Shown here one piece after another: positions 1 through 7,700 of a stretch of DNA of 64,000 nt. A program made the position numbers and the translations under genes. Each line of letters starts with the position of its first letter. The stretch's first letter is position 1. Origin of the DNA: Herbinix sp. (GTDB lineage: Bacteria; Bacillota; Clostridia; Lachnospirales; Lachnospiraceae); contig JAQZBN010000012.1 in the NCBI GenBank assembly GCA_029238935.1, forward strand, positions 19,747-83,746, read 5' to 3'. The notes below the pieces were generated by a model. That model made no database searches and was not told where the DNA came from. It saw only the letters and a program-made list of their open reading frames with translations.

Positions 1-58
1 ATTATTTTTACCTTGACTGATATATCCTTGAAAAGTATTTATATATAATGGATAGAGA

Positions 59-910
59 TTAGAAGACCGCTGTATCAGGATGTGGGCCGGTTTGACCTAA
101 AGCCTCTAGTTCTTTCATTTCTTCAATATCTTCTTCCGACAGGGTGAAATCGAAGACATCAGCATTCTCCTGGATTCGTTCCAAGGAAGATGCTTTTGGA
201 AGAGGTACAAAACTATGCTGGATACTCCAACGGAGTAAAACTTGAGCAGGGGTTTTCCTATATTTATGAGCTATCTTCACTAGGATAGGATGATCAAAGG
301 CTCTTCCTAAGATCAGTGGACTCCAGGCTTCAATGATCATTCGGTGATCCTTGCAGTAATTTACCGTCTCTCTCTGCACATATTGAGGATGTAGCTCCAA
401 CTGGTCAACCATAGGAGCGATCGTAGCAGTTTCCATTAGGGCTTCAATGTGATGAACCAGAAAATTACTTAGACCAATTGCTTTTATTTTTCCATCCTGA
501 TAAAGCTCTTCAAAGGCTTTCCACGTTCCTTCATTGACTTCCTTCCAATTTTCACGGAATAAAATCGGTCTTGGCCAATGAATTAAATATAAGTCGAGAT
601 AATCAATACCTAAATTGTTCATGGTTTTATCGAATTCTTTCATGGTATTTTCATATCCGTGACTTGGATTGTCCAGTTTACTAGTAATGAATAATTCATT
701 TCTCTTAAGACCACAGCTCCGGACTGCTTTCCCTACCGCGTTCTCGTTATGATAAGCATAAGCTGTATCAATATGACGATATCCACAATCAATTGCTGTC
801 TTAATAATATCAACAGTGCTAATTTCATTAGGTAATTTCCAGGTTCCGAATCCGATACAAGGGATTTTGATACCGTTTGATAATACATAACTGTCCTGTA
901 AACTGTCCAT
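59..910 (-). CDS. Aldo/keto reductase
   Basis: A 283-residue NAD(P)H-dependent oxidoreductase of the aldo/keto reductase superfamily, expected to be a soluble monomeric TIM barrel that reduces aldehydes or ketones. The catalytic tetrad is complete: Asp48 and Tyr53 (in DTAYAYHNE), Lys78 (TSKLD) and His111 (LIHWP). The cofactor-side signature GLSNF and the C-terminal PLPKAS segment (binding the cofactor 2'-phosphate in relatives) are present. Length is normal for the 2,5-diketo-gluconate reductase-like branch. The ATG at 908-910 has an AGGAG-type ribosome binding site just upstream. It is transcribed leftward and divergently from the HAD gene at 1213. Family assignment is firm; the physiological substrate cannot be read from sequence. 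Confidence 0.93.
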   Translation of the reverse strand: MDSLQDSYVLSNGIKIPCIGFGTWKLPNEISTVDIIKTAIDCGYRHIDTAYAYHNENAVGKAVRSCGLKRNELFITSKLDNPSHGYENTMKEFDKTMNNLGIDYLDLYLIHWPRPILFRENWKEVNEGTWKAFEELYQDGKIKAIGLSNFLVHHIEALMETATIAPMVDQLELHPQYVQRETVNYCKDHRMIIEAWSPLILGRAFDHPILVKIAHKYRKTPAQVLLRWSIQHSFVPLPKASSLERIQENADVFDFTLSEEDIEEMKELEALGQTGPHPDTAVF

Positions 911-1212
911 GTTAAAACTCCTTTCAACGAAGCATAAATCTTGCCTGCTATCAGTTTTCCAATAAATTTGATTTTTATAACTAAGTATTACTTAATTTTA
1001 CATTATATTATTCTGCTCTATGTTTTAGTCAGAAGTATAATCTTATATTAGTTTACCATAACTTTGAATAAAGTGAAACTGTAAGGAGAGTTTTAGATTT
1101 TATTTTTAATGCAGTGAGATCAGCTGAAATCCCGCATTTTATCTTGTTCTTCCGAAAAAGATAGAATATAATATTATTATTAATACAAGAGAGTGAGTCA
1201 GGAGATTACATA
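911..1212. other. Divergent intergenic region (about 300 bp)
   Basis: Gene-free, AT-rich spacer between the leftward aldo/keto reductase and the rightward HAD gene. It must carry both promoters. The rightward one is listed separately at 1144-1172; I could not settle on the leftward one. No repeat or structured RNA was recognised. Confidence 0.6.
1144..1172 (+). promoter_or_regulatory. SigA-type promoter for the HAD gene
   Basis: TTGTTC at 1144-1149 and a perfect TATAAT at 1167-1172 are separated by 17 bp, about 40 bp ahead of the start codon at 1213. Confidence 0.55.
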
Positions 1213-1908
1213 ATGAAAACAATAAAAGCAATTGTATTTGATTTGGATCAAACATTAATTGATCGGAGAGTAACCTTCGAGAAGTTCTGTCATTATTTCA
1301 TAGATAAATATCAAGGAGCATATCCCTGCGAAGTGGGTAGAGAGGAACTGGTCAATCATATGATTGAAATAGACGAGAATGGATATGGCGGTTTACCTAA
1401 CTTTATTCCGAGGCTTCAGGAAAAGTGGAAGCTTCCGCTTAAGACAGAGGCTTTTATCGAGGAGAGAAACAGCATCTTTGGTAAAATGACAGAGCCGATG
1501 CCATATCTTCATGAAACTTTAAAGAAGCTAAAAGAAAATTATAAGTTAGGCATTATTACAAATGGTTATTCGTCAGCTCAAAGAGACAAGATTGCTACCG
1601 TTGGCATTGCAGATTACTTTGATGATATTATCATATCGCAGGAAGCAGGAATGGAAAAACCGGATCCGAATATCTTCTATTTGTCCTGTGAGCATTTGGG
1701 AGTTAACCCGGAAGAGATGGTGTATGTGGGAGATTATTATCCGAACGACATTGCTGGTGCTGCTGGAGCGAAGATCACATCCATTTGGATTATTGATGAT
1801 ACGCAGAGAGAAATTATGAACCAGACTAACTCGAGAGAATCAATCTGGTTCGCTAAATATCAAGGCATTGTAATTCAAGAACTAAAGGAATTATTGCAGC
1901 TTTTTTAA
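1213..1908 (+). CDS. HAD family hydrolase (subfamily IA)
   Basis: A 231-residue haloacid-dehalogenase superfamily phosphohydrolase. Motif I is FDLDQT with nucleophile Asp10 and general acid Asp12. Motif II is the ITNG segment, motif III the Lys in GMEKPDP, and motif IV GDYYPNDIAGA, which holds the Mg2+ ligands. The cap lies between motifs I and II (type C1), which places it near YjjG/PpaX-like nucleotidases and phosphatases. The ATG start is preceded by an AGGAG-like site. Its stop codon overlaps that of the convergent gene at 1905 by 4 bp, so no terminator can lie between them. The substrate is unknown. Confidence 0.9.
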   Translation: MKTIKAIVFDLDQTLIDRRVTFEKFCHYFIDKYQGAYPCEVGREELVNHMIEIDENGYGGLPNFIPRLQEKWKLPLKTEAFIEERNSIFGKMTEPMPYLHETLKKLKENYKLGIITNGYSSAQRDKIATVGIADYFDDIIISQEAGMEKPDPNIFYLSCEHLGVNPEEMVYVGDYYPNDIAGAAGAKITSIWIIDDTQREIMNQTNSRESIWFAKYQGIVIQELKELLQLF

Positions 1909-2729
1909 TCTCGCACATTTTTAAGCCAAGAAGCTACCCCATCTTCCGTATTGCTGCCAATGATTTCATCGGCTTTCGCTTTTAATTCATCTACCGCATT
2001 CGATACTGCATAGCGCTTATCACTGGCCTCAAACAGAGGAAGGTCATTGCGATTATCACCAAAGCATACGATATGATCTAAATTCAGATAACTTCGAAGA
2101 TATTGTACGGCATGATACTTGGAAGCATGCTTGCTGAAAACTTCAAGATACCAGATATCAGGAGTGTAGTTATCCTTATAGAAGGTAATGCCCAATTCAG
2201 GATAAGAAGAGAGTGTGGTATAAATAGAATCCAGTTTCTCTTTTTGATCCATCAAAGAAAAATAAATAATAGGTTCTTCTTTTAATTCAGTAAAGTCCTT
2301 CACTTGCATGAAGGGCTTTTTGTATTTGTTTACCCGTTCCTCATAAAAATCCTTCATGGGTTTTGAACTAAGGTCCTCATAATAAGTAGATAGTTTGCCA
2401 TCTTTGATGGCATAGGCAAAACCCTTTAACTGATTATCCTTAATCAGAGTAAGTAAGTTGTAACGAACCTCCTGTGGAAGGTATTCCACCTTCAGATAAC
2501 GTTGATGAATAAGGTCATAAATACAAACACCGTTCATCAATATAATCGGCATCGTAAGTGCTACATCTTTTAATATAGATCCGACCGATGCTATGGTTCT
2601 GGCTGTAGCGACGGAAAACAGAAGGCCGCCTGCGATTAACTCGTTTAATGTGCGTATGGTATAGTCGGATAGTTCGATATTTGGTTGTAATAGGGTTCCG
2701 TCTAAGTCGGAGATGTACAGTGTTTTCAT
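1905..2729 (-). CDS. Cof-type HAD phosphatase (subfamily IIB)
   Basis: A 274-residue HAD phosphatase with a C2-type cap between motifs II and III, like YwpJ, YkrA and Cof. Motif I is SDLDGT (Asp8 nucleophile, Asp10). Motif II is in the ATART region. Motif IV is GDNRNDLPLFE, the GDxxND form typical of Cof proteins. These enzymes hydrolyse small phosphometabolites such as sugar phosphates, PLP or FMN. The start ATG is at 2727-2729 with a GGAG site upstream. It is convergent with the subfamily IA HAD and shares its last 4 bp. The specific substrate cannot be inferred. Confidence 0.9.
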   Translation of the reverse strand: MKTLYISDLDGTLLQPNIELSDYTIRTLNELIAGGLLFSVATARTIASVGSILKDVALTMPIILMNGVCIYDLIHQRYLKVEYLPQEVRYNLLTLIKDNQLKGFAYAIKDGKLSTYYEDLSSKPMKDFYEERVNKYKKPFMQVKDFTELKEEPIIYFSLMDQKEKLDSIYTTLSSYPELGITFYKDNYTPDIWYLEVFSKHASKYHAVQYLRSYLNLDHIVCFGDNRNDLPLFEASDKRYAVSNAVDELKAKADEIIGSNTEDGVASWLKNVRD

Positions 2730-2757
2730 AATACTCCGTTTCTAAAGATTACATTAG

Positions 2758-2832
2758 ATATCCTGGATCAGCCTAGGATATTAATTATCAACAGTTACAA
2801 TTATATTAGATGTGATCTAATTAGATGTGATC
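2758..2832. repeat. Short inverted and direct repeats upstream of the Cof-type HAD gene
   Basis: ATATCCT at 2758-2764 is mirrored by AGGATAT at 2775-2781. The 12-mer TTAGATGTGATC occurs at 2806-2817 and again at 2821-2832. This lies in the 130-bp gap between the HAD start (2729) and the end of the GNAT gene (2860), so it could be an operator for the leftward HAD gene. No regulator is identified. Confidence 0.35.
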
Positions 2833-2859
2833 GAATAGGATATTCAATTAGAAGTTTAT

Positions 2860-3483
2860 TTAAGGAAGTATCGTAATATAAGAATTAGGTATGATAGACT
2901 TAAGATAATCTTCTTTTAAAAAGCCAAAGATATAATAGTCCGTCATTACATTCAGAATAGCACCTTTCTTAATATAACCTTCCTGACGGAAATTTAGTTT
3001 TTCGGCAACCCGGATAGAACCAAGATTTACAGAAAAACATCTAATTTGAAGCCGTTCCAGATCCATATATTCAAATGCAGCTTTTATTATAGCTTGTCCA
3101 GCCTCCGGAGCATAGCCCTGACCCCAGTAATTGCTATTGATTCGGTAACCGATATCAGCTTGCTTGCGCAATTGAAAATCATATAATACAAATTCACCAA
3201 TGACTTTATGAGAATCTTTTAGTTCCATCATCCAGCATAATTCCCGCCCTGCCTGATATTCCTTGAGGACTTCATTATAGTGATGATCTAAATCACCGAT
3301 AGGGTCTGGCTTTTTTGTACCTTGCGTATCCGTTGATTCATCATAAAGTCCCCAATAGCGATATACCTGATAATCATTGATATATTCGAGACAATCTTTC
3401 CCATCCTGTTTGGTTATTTGTCTTAACCGAAGACGGTTTGTCTCAAGTACGGGAAGTTTTATAAAAGTATCATCGTAACTCAT
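2860..3483 (-). CDS. GNAT N-acetyltransferase, RimJ/RimL-like
   Basis: A 207-residue GCN5-related N-acetyltransferase that uses acetyl-CoA to acetylate an amine (a protein N-terminus or small molecule). It begins with the RimJ/RimL-type LETNRLRLRQ strand. It contains the acetyl-CoA loop in the segment IDYR-to-GQGYAPEA (GYRINSNYWGQGYAPEAG region), followed by the conserved helix and the RCFSVNLGSIRVAEKLNF block that closes the fold. The ATG at 3481-3483 has AAAGGAG upstream. It is leftward, between mntP and the Cof-type HAD gene, and probably a single transcription unit. The target is unknown. Confidence 0.88.
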   Translation of the reverse strand: MSYDDTFIKLPVLETNRLRLRQITKQDGKDCLEYINDYQVYRYWGLYDESTDTQGTKKPDPIGDLDHHYNEVLKEYQAGRELCWMMELKDSHKVIGEFVLYDFQLRKQADIGYRINSNYWGQGYAPEAGQAIIKAAFEYMDLERLQIRCFSVNLGSIRVAEKLNFRQEGYIKKGAILNVMTDYYIFGFLKEDYLKSIIPNSYITILP

Positions 3484-3700
3484 ACTTTCTCCTTTCTAAC
3501 AGTGATGTTAATTTGTGAATTTACTTATTTTTAATAAAATTATAGTTTCCTCAATATTACTTTTCAAGTGATAATTTTATATTAATCATATCACAGGTAA
3601 AGTATAATTCATTCGTACTTTATCATTTCATTTACATAAGTAATTCTTTTATTTGATTGAAATACAAACAAATGATTTATTTCATATCACTTTATGTGAA

Positions 3701-4273
3701 TTATGCTAAAAACTGTGTCTCAATGAAAATCTTAATACCGAGCATGATTAAAATAATACCACCTAGCAACTTAGCTCTAACCCCTAGTAAACAACCAAAT
3801 CGTTTACCAATATATACACCGATGGAGCAACAGACAAACGTTACAACCCCAATAAATAATACAGCTGTGAAAATATTGATTTCCATAACAGCTAAACTAA
3901 CTCCGGCTGCTAACGCATCGATGCTGGTTGCGATCCCTTGAAGCACAAGATTTTTCATTGTAAAAATATTTTTCATGGAACAGCTTTCAGGGTTTTTACG
4001 TTCCTTGATGGAATCAATCACCATATTCACACCAATAGCACCAAGTAAAAATAATGCTACCCAATGCTGGTATCTGCAGATAATTTCGGAAAAGGTTCTT
4101 CCCAAAAGAAAGCCGATGGTGGGCATGGCTGCTTGAAAGAAACCAAATGTAAAGGCGGTTGCTAATACGTTTTTTTTGCTGATGTGTCTGCTACTCATAC
4201 CATTGGTGATGGATACCGCAAAGGCATCTGCTGATAAGCCGATGGCAAGTAGGAAGAGTGTAATAATGTCCAT
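3701..4273 (-). CDS. mntP: Manganese efflux pump MntP
   Basis: A 190-residue, six-helix inner-membrane protein of the MntP (DUF204) family, which exports Mn2+ and protects against manganese toxicity. Two pseudo-repeats are visible: the first has the hallmark GLSADAFAVS in TM1 and the second ATSIDALAAG in TM4. The acidic residues in these segments form the metal pathway in the family. Length matches E. coli MntP (188 residues). The identification is strengthened by a yybP-ykoY manganese riboswitch in its 5' leader (4351-4483), which directly ties its expression to Mn2+. The start ATG is at 4271-4273, after an AAGGA site. Confidence 0.95.
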   Translation of the reverse strand: MDIITLFLLAIGLSADAFAVSITNGMSSRHISKKNVLATAFTFGFFQAAMPTIGFLLGRTFSEIICRYQHWVALFLLGAIGVNMVIDSIKERKNPESCSMKNIFTMKNLVLQGIATSIDALAAGVSLAVMEINIFTAVLFIGVVTFVCCSIGVYIGKRFGCLLGVRAKLLGGIILIMLGIKIFIETQFLA

Positions 4274-4350
4274 TTGTTATCCTTTCTGTTTCCTTAATAT
4301 AATTATTTCCAACACTGAATAAAATAGACGTAATCCATCTCGACAGACAT

Positions 4351-4387
4351 AAAGAAAACTCATGTATGGAGAAAGCCATACATGAGT
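4351..4387 (-). terminator. Riboswitch-controlled intrinsic terminator of mntP
   Basis: Reading the minus strand, a perfect 12-bp hairpin (4376-4387 paired with 4358-4369, 6-nt loop) is followed by a U-rich tract (UUUUCUUU at 4358-4351). Its 5' arm is the same segment that forms the 3' side of the riboswitch P1 helix. The two folds therefore exclude each other, the arrangement of a transcriptional ON switch. Confidence 0.85.
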
Positions 4388-4483
4388 CTCGTTCTTTAAG
4401 GCAAGCCAGATATTGGATGATACCTCTATCATTATGTTGACTTGTCACATATTATATTATATGCGAACTACTCCCTCATACAT
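4376..4483 (-). promoter_or_regulatory. yybP-ykoY manganese riboswitch aptamer
   Basis: The minus strand carries the conserved core of the yybP-ykoY family: GGGAGTAG at 4475-4468, a GTCAACA segment, an ATCTGG segment, and ACGAGACT at 4392-4385. P1 is formed by 4475-4483 with the segment starting at 4386 (9 bp, two G-U). P2 is CGCATAT/ATATGTG. A third hairpin is ATGATA/TATCAT with a GAGG loop. The family binds Mn2+. Stabilising P1 would sequester the 5' arm of the downstream terminator and allow mntP transcription. Confidence 0.9.
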
Positions 4484-4558
4484 TACAGGAATTTAAGTAG
4501 AATTTTAACATGAAATGAAAGGGTTGGCAATATATTTTGATCTATTTATTTTTTTTAC

Positions 4559-4586
4559 TTGAAACCTTAGGGAAAACGTGCATAAT
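4559..4586 (+). promoter_or_regulatory. SigA-type promoter for the AEC transporter gene
   Basis: TTGAAA at 4559-4564 and CATAAT at 4581-4586 with a 16-bp spacer, about 50 bp upstream of the start codon at 4640. Confidence 0.5.
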
Positions 4587-4639
4587 ATTTAAAGTGTACT
4601 TAACGACAAAAATGATCTATACAGAAAGCAGGTATCCGA

Positions 4640-5566
4640 ATGGATTTAGCAATTACCGCATTTAATCAGATTGTAATTATGTTTCTTCTTATCGTCGCTG
4701 GAGCATTATGTTATAAAATTAAATTAATTGATAAAGAGACCAATAAAAAGCTATCCGATCTGGTATTAATGTTGATCAATCCCCTAGTGATTTTTGCATC
4801 GTATCAAAGAGAATTCGAAGCATCCCTTTTAAAAGGATTATTAATATCGCTATTACTAGCGACGGTTACACATATCGTAGCTATTATTCTATCGTACTTT
4901 TTCTTACATAAAAAAAAGCATCAGGCAGATATTGCAATTGAGCGTTTTGGGATGATTTATTCCAACTGTGGATTTATCGGAATCCCCTTAGTTAACGGTA
5001 TTTTTCATAGTGAAGGTGTATTCTATATAACAGCGTATATGACAATTTTTAATTTGGTTTTATGGACCCACGGAGTCATTATCATGACTGGGAAGAAGAA
5101 TCTTAAGACTATGGGAAAGGCTTTGTTATCACCATCGGTCATAGCAACGTTATCCGGTTTTCTTTTCTTTATTGCTAAAATAGGATTACCGGAGATACCT
5201 TTGCAAGCAATCAATTATATCGGTAATATGAATACTCCGATGGCTATGATGGTAGCAGGTGTAACGATAGCACAATTAAACCTACTGAAACTATTTACAA
5301 AGCTGAGAACTTACTATATTACGGTATTAAAACTTTTGTTTGTGCCTATTTTGATGCTTTTTATCTATCATTTCTTTGAGATTCCGAGAGTGGTTTTACT
5401 AACTTCAATTTTGGGAGCTTCCTGTCCAACAGCTGCTACGATTACGTTATTTTCTTTGCGTTATGAAAAAAACAGCTTTTATGCTTCAGAGATTTTTGCT
5501 ATCACGACCATATTGTCGATTATAACAATTCCCGTAGTCATGACCATAGCAGGGTATTTCGTATAA
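4640..5566 (+). CDS. AEC family transporter (auxin efflux carrier-like)
   Basis: A 308-residue polytopic membrane protein with about ten hydrophobic segments arranged as two inverted halves, typical of the bacterial AEC/BASS-like carriers (YfdV, MleP and MdcF relatives) that move organic acids such as malate or malonate. Family features include the NPLVIFAS motif near residue 50, a GFIGIPL segment after TM4, and the crossover-like TPMAMMVAG and CPTAATITLFS stretches in the second half. It has its own promoter and is not clearly in an operon. The substrate is unknown; the neighbours give no hint. Confidence 0.88.
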   Translation: MDLAITAFNQIVIMFLLIVAGALCYKIKLIDKETNKKLSDLVLMLINPLVIFASYQREFEASLLKGLLISLLLATVTHIVAIILSYFFLHKKKHQADIAIERFGMIYSNCGFIGIPLVNGIFHSEGVFYITAYMTIFNLVLWTHGVIIMTGKKNLKTMGKALLSPSVIATLSGFLFFIAKIGLPEIPLQAINYIGNMNTPMAMMVAGVTIAQLNLLKLFTKLRTYYITVLKLLFVPILMLFIYHFFEIPRVVLLTSILGASCPTAATITLFSLRYEKNSFYASEIFAITTILSIITIPVVMTIAGYFV

Positions 5567-5709
5567 AAAAGGTTGGAAGAACTAGAAAAAGTTTTATTGG
5601 TTATGGATTGTTACTTGCACTTGATCTTAATATCGTATAAAATTAGGATAATGAGGAAAAATTTGATTACCGATGGGTTAATCGACGGAATGGATAAAGG
5701 AGAGTAATC

Positions 5710-6576
5710 ATGAATGATTATGTAATCGTAAGTGACGCAACACTGGATTTACCTGTTAATATAATAAAAGAATATGATATAAAAGTCATTCCTATGGGGG
5801 TGGATCTTAATGGCGAAGCATTTTCCCATTATCCGGATGAAAGAGAATTATCAGTGGAAGAGTTTTATGCTAAGTTAAAGAGCGGTATGATCCCTCATAC
5901 AACTCAGATCACACCGGTTGTCTTCCATGATTATTTTGGGGAATTATTAAAAGAAGGAAAGGATATCCTATATATCGCTTTCTCCTCCGGACTCAGCGGT
6001 ACTTACAATACAGCACAATTAGTAGTAGAAGAATTAGCGGAAGATTATCCTGACAGAAAGATATATTGTATCGATTCTCTATGTGCATCAATCGGAGAAG
6101 GATTATTAGTGTATCATGCAGCGATGCAGAAGCAAAGGGGTGTAACCATTGATGAACTAAGGGATTGGGTGGAAGAGAATAAGAGAAGATCCCGTCACTG
6201 GTTTACGGTAAAAGATCTATATTTCTTAAAACGAGGTGGAAGAGTAACCTCAGTGGAAGCATTCGTAGGTACTGCCTTAAAGATACGCCCTGTTTTAAGC
6301 ACCAATGAGGAAGGTAAATTGGTAGTTGTATCAAAAATCAGAGGAACTCACGCTGAACTTGATTACCTTATTACTAAATTAGAGTCAGAAGGTGCAGATC
6401 TTAGTAATCAAACAGTAATTATAGGCCATGGTGATGACTTAAACCAGGCACAGGAATTAGAGAAATTAATTCTCAGTAAAAATCTTGTAAAGAATGTCAT
6501 TATCTCAAAGATTGGACCAGTTATCGGTACTCACACCGGTCCGGGAATGATTGCTCTGGTTTTCATGGGAGATTAG
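5710..6576 (+). CDS. DegV family protein (FakB-like fatty acid binding)
   Basis: A 288-residue two-domain DegV protein. The family binds a long-chain fatty acid whose carboxylate is phosphorylated by a partner FakA kinase. Seen here are the N-terminal VSDATLDLP strand, the HTTQITP loop at about residues 63-69, and FSSGLSGTYN at 91-100, which binds the carboxylate in FakB. The C-terminal HTGPGMIAL motif completes the pattern. Length is typical (280-290). The ribosome binding site is AAGGAG. No fakA lies beside it, so phospholipid incorporation versus another role stays open. Confidence 0.92.
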   Translation: MNDYVIVSDATLDLPVNIIKEYDIKVIPMGVDLNGEAFSHYPDERELSVEEFYAKLKSGMIPHTTQITPVVFHDYFGELLKEGKDILYIAFSSGLSGTYNTAQLVVEELAEDYPDRKIYCIDSLCASIGEGLLVYHAAMQKQRGVTIDELRDWVEENKRRSRHWFTVKDLYFLKRGGRVTSVEAFVGTALKIRPVLSTNEEGKLVVVSKIRGTHAELDYLITKLESEGADLSNQTVIIGHGDDLNQAQELEKLILSKNLVKNVIISKIGPVIGTHTGPGMIALVFMGD

Positions 6577-6601
6577 AATTGTTAAATTTCGGTAAAACTG
6601 A

Positions 6602-6630
6602 TTGAATACCAACATAAATACAGCTATAAT
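6602..6630 (+). promoter_or_regulatory. SigA-type promoter for the leader and methyltransferase gene
   Basis: TTGAAT at 6602-6607 and TATAAT at 6625-6630 separated by exactly 17 bp. Transcription would begin near 6637, just before the 15-bp helix at 6641, giving a leader of about 140 nt before the gene at 6779. Confidence 0.65.
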
Positions 6631-6640
6631 ATTACATAGG

Positions 6641-6757
6641 GCTGTTGTAAACGATTAATAGAGGATACTGATGCAATACCCTCAGATTACGATTTGATAC
6701 GTCAATTGTCCTTCTGAAGGATAGAATTATCCGTTATGATCGTTTACAACAGCTTTT
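6641..6757 (+). ncRNA. Unidentified structured leader RNA or small RNA
   Basis: A perfect 15-bp helix (6641-6655 with 6739-6753) encloses 83 nt and is followed by UUUU. Inside are a hairpin at 6661-6683 (GAGG.UA/UA.CCUC) and two hairpins that share bases and so exclude each other: UCCUU/AAGGA at 6709-6721 and GGAUA/UAUCC at 6719-6732. A promoter sits just upstream, and the ribosome binding site of the next gene lies 12 nt after the helix. I do not recognise a known riboswitch family. It could be an attenuator, a cis-regulatory RNA, a small RNA, or simply the terminator of the DegV gene. Confidence 0.55.
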
Positions 6758-6778
6758 CAACATCAGGAGGAAAAAGAC

Positions 6779-7537
6779 ATGAAGGCGGAACATTATTCAG
6801 GAAATTCGGAACAGCAGCAGATAAAACCATATAAAAAGGATGCGGAGTATTCTTATACCTTAGGTGCTTTTCCAACCTATGAGCTCGTGAATGCTATGCC
6901 ACAGAAGGTAAAGAAGGTTTTATTAAGTACTGGGTTTACCGATCAGGATAAATTGATTGCTTTATGCAAAGAGAGAAAAATACCGGTGGAGTTTAACGAC
7001 AAGTTAATTTCAAAATTAAGTGATAAAGAAAATTGTTTTGTGGCAGGAGTTTTTGACAAATATGAAAATGAATTAAGCGATATTAGACCACACCTTGTTT
7101 TGGTCAATCCCAGTAATATGGGCAATTTGGGTACGATCCTTCGTACCGCGGTCGGCTTTGGCATTCAGGATGTAGCAATCATACTACCGGGAGCGGATAT
7201 TTTTCATCCTAAGACCGTTCGATCTTCCATGGGTGCATTGTTTCGTTTAAATCATTGTACATTTGAAAGTTTTTCTGAATACCAGAAGAGATATCCAAAA
7301 CATGAGATCTTTACGTTTATGTTAAATGGAGAAAATACCTTAACTTTGGAGCAATGCCCCAAAGCTGAACTATATTCGTTGGTATTTGGAAACGAAGCGA
7401 CTGGTCTTGACGATAAGTTTTTACAGATTGGAACCAGTATTTTTATTCCTCAGACGCCGGAAGTAGATTCGTTGAATCTAACGATTGCGGTAGGGATTGG
7501 TATGTATGTATTTACAAATCGAAATAAAAATATTTGA
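6779..7537 (+). CDS. SpoU/TrmH family RNA 2'-O-methyltransferase
   Basis: A 252-residue SPOUT-class methyltransferase that transfers a methyl group from S-adenosylmethionine to a ribose 2'-OH in rRNA or tRNA. An N-terminal substrate-binding part of about 100 residues precedes the trefoil-knot domain. Its three motifs are present: NPSNMGNLGTILRTA (motif 1, catalytic Arg), LVFGNEATGLD (motif 2) and IPQTPEVDSLNLTIAVG (motif 3). Length fits the 23S rRNA or tRNA enzymes of the family. The ATG follows an AGGAGG site. Expression may be governed by the structured leader at 6641-6757. The target nucleotide cannot be deduced. Confidence 0.9.
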   Translation: MKAEHYSGNSEQQQIKPYKKDAEYSYTLGAFPTYELVNAMPQKVKKVLLSTGFTDQDKLIALCKERKIPVEFNDKLISKLSDKENCFVAGVFDKYENELSDIRPHLVLVNPSNMGNLGTILRTAVGFGIQDVAIILPGADIFHPKTVRSSMGALFRLNHCTFESFSEYQKRYPKHEIFTFMLNGENTLTLEQCPKAELYSLVFGNEATGLDDKFLQIGTSIFIPQTPEVDSLNLTIAVGIGMYVFTNRNKNI

Positions 7538-7700
7538 TGCCCGGGGATAGATATTAATACCAGGTGAAAAACCAGGAGTTCATTGACCCCATGACAAATA
7601 ACCAAGTCAGTTGGACGCGTTACATCGGATTAGGCTATTTTGGCAGAAGGTTTGGCTCAGGAGCATGTATTCATTGAATGGCCGGGCAAAAGGAGGATGT

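Noticed and set aside
7538..7688. TGCCCGG/CCGGGCA closing helix upstream of the MFS gene
   Set aside because: Only 7 bp across about 140 nt, which is expected by chance; no convincing inner structure.
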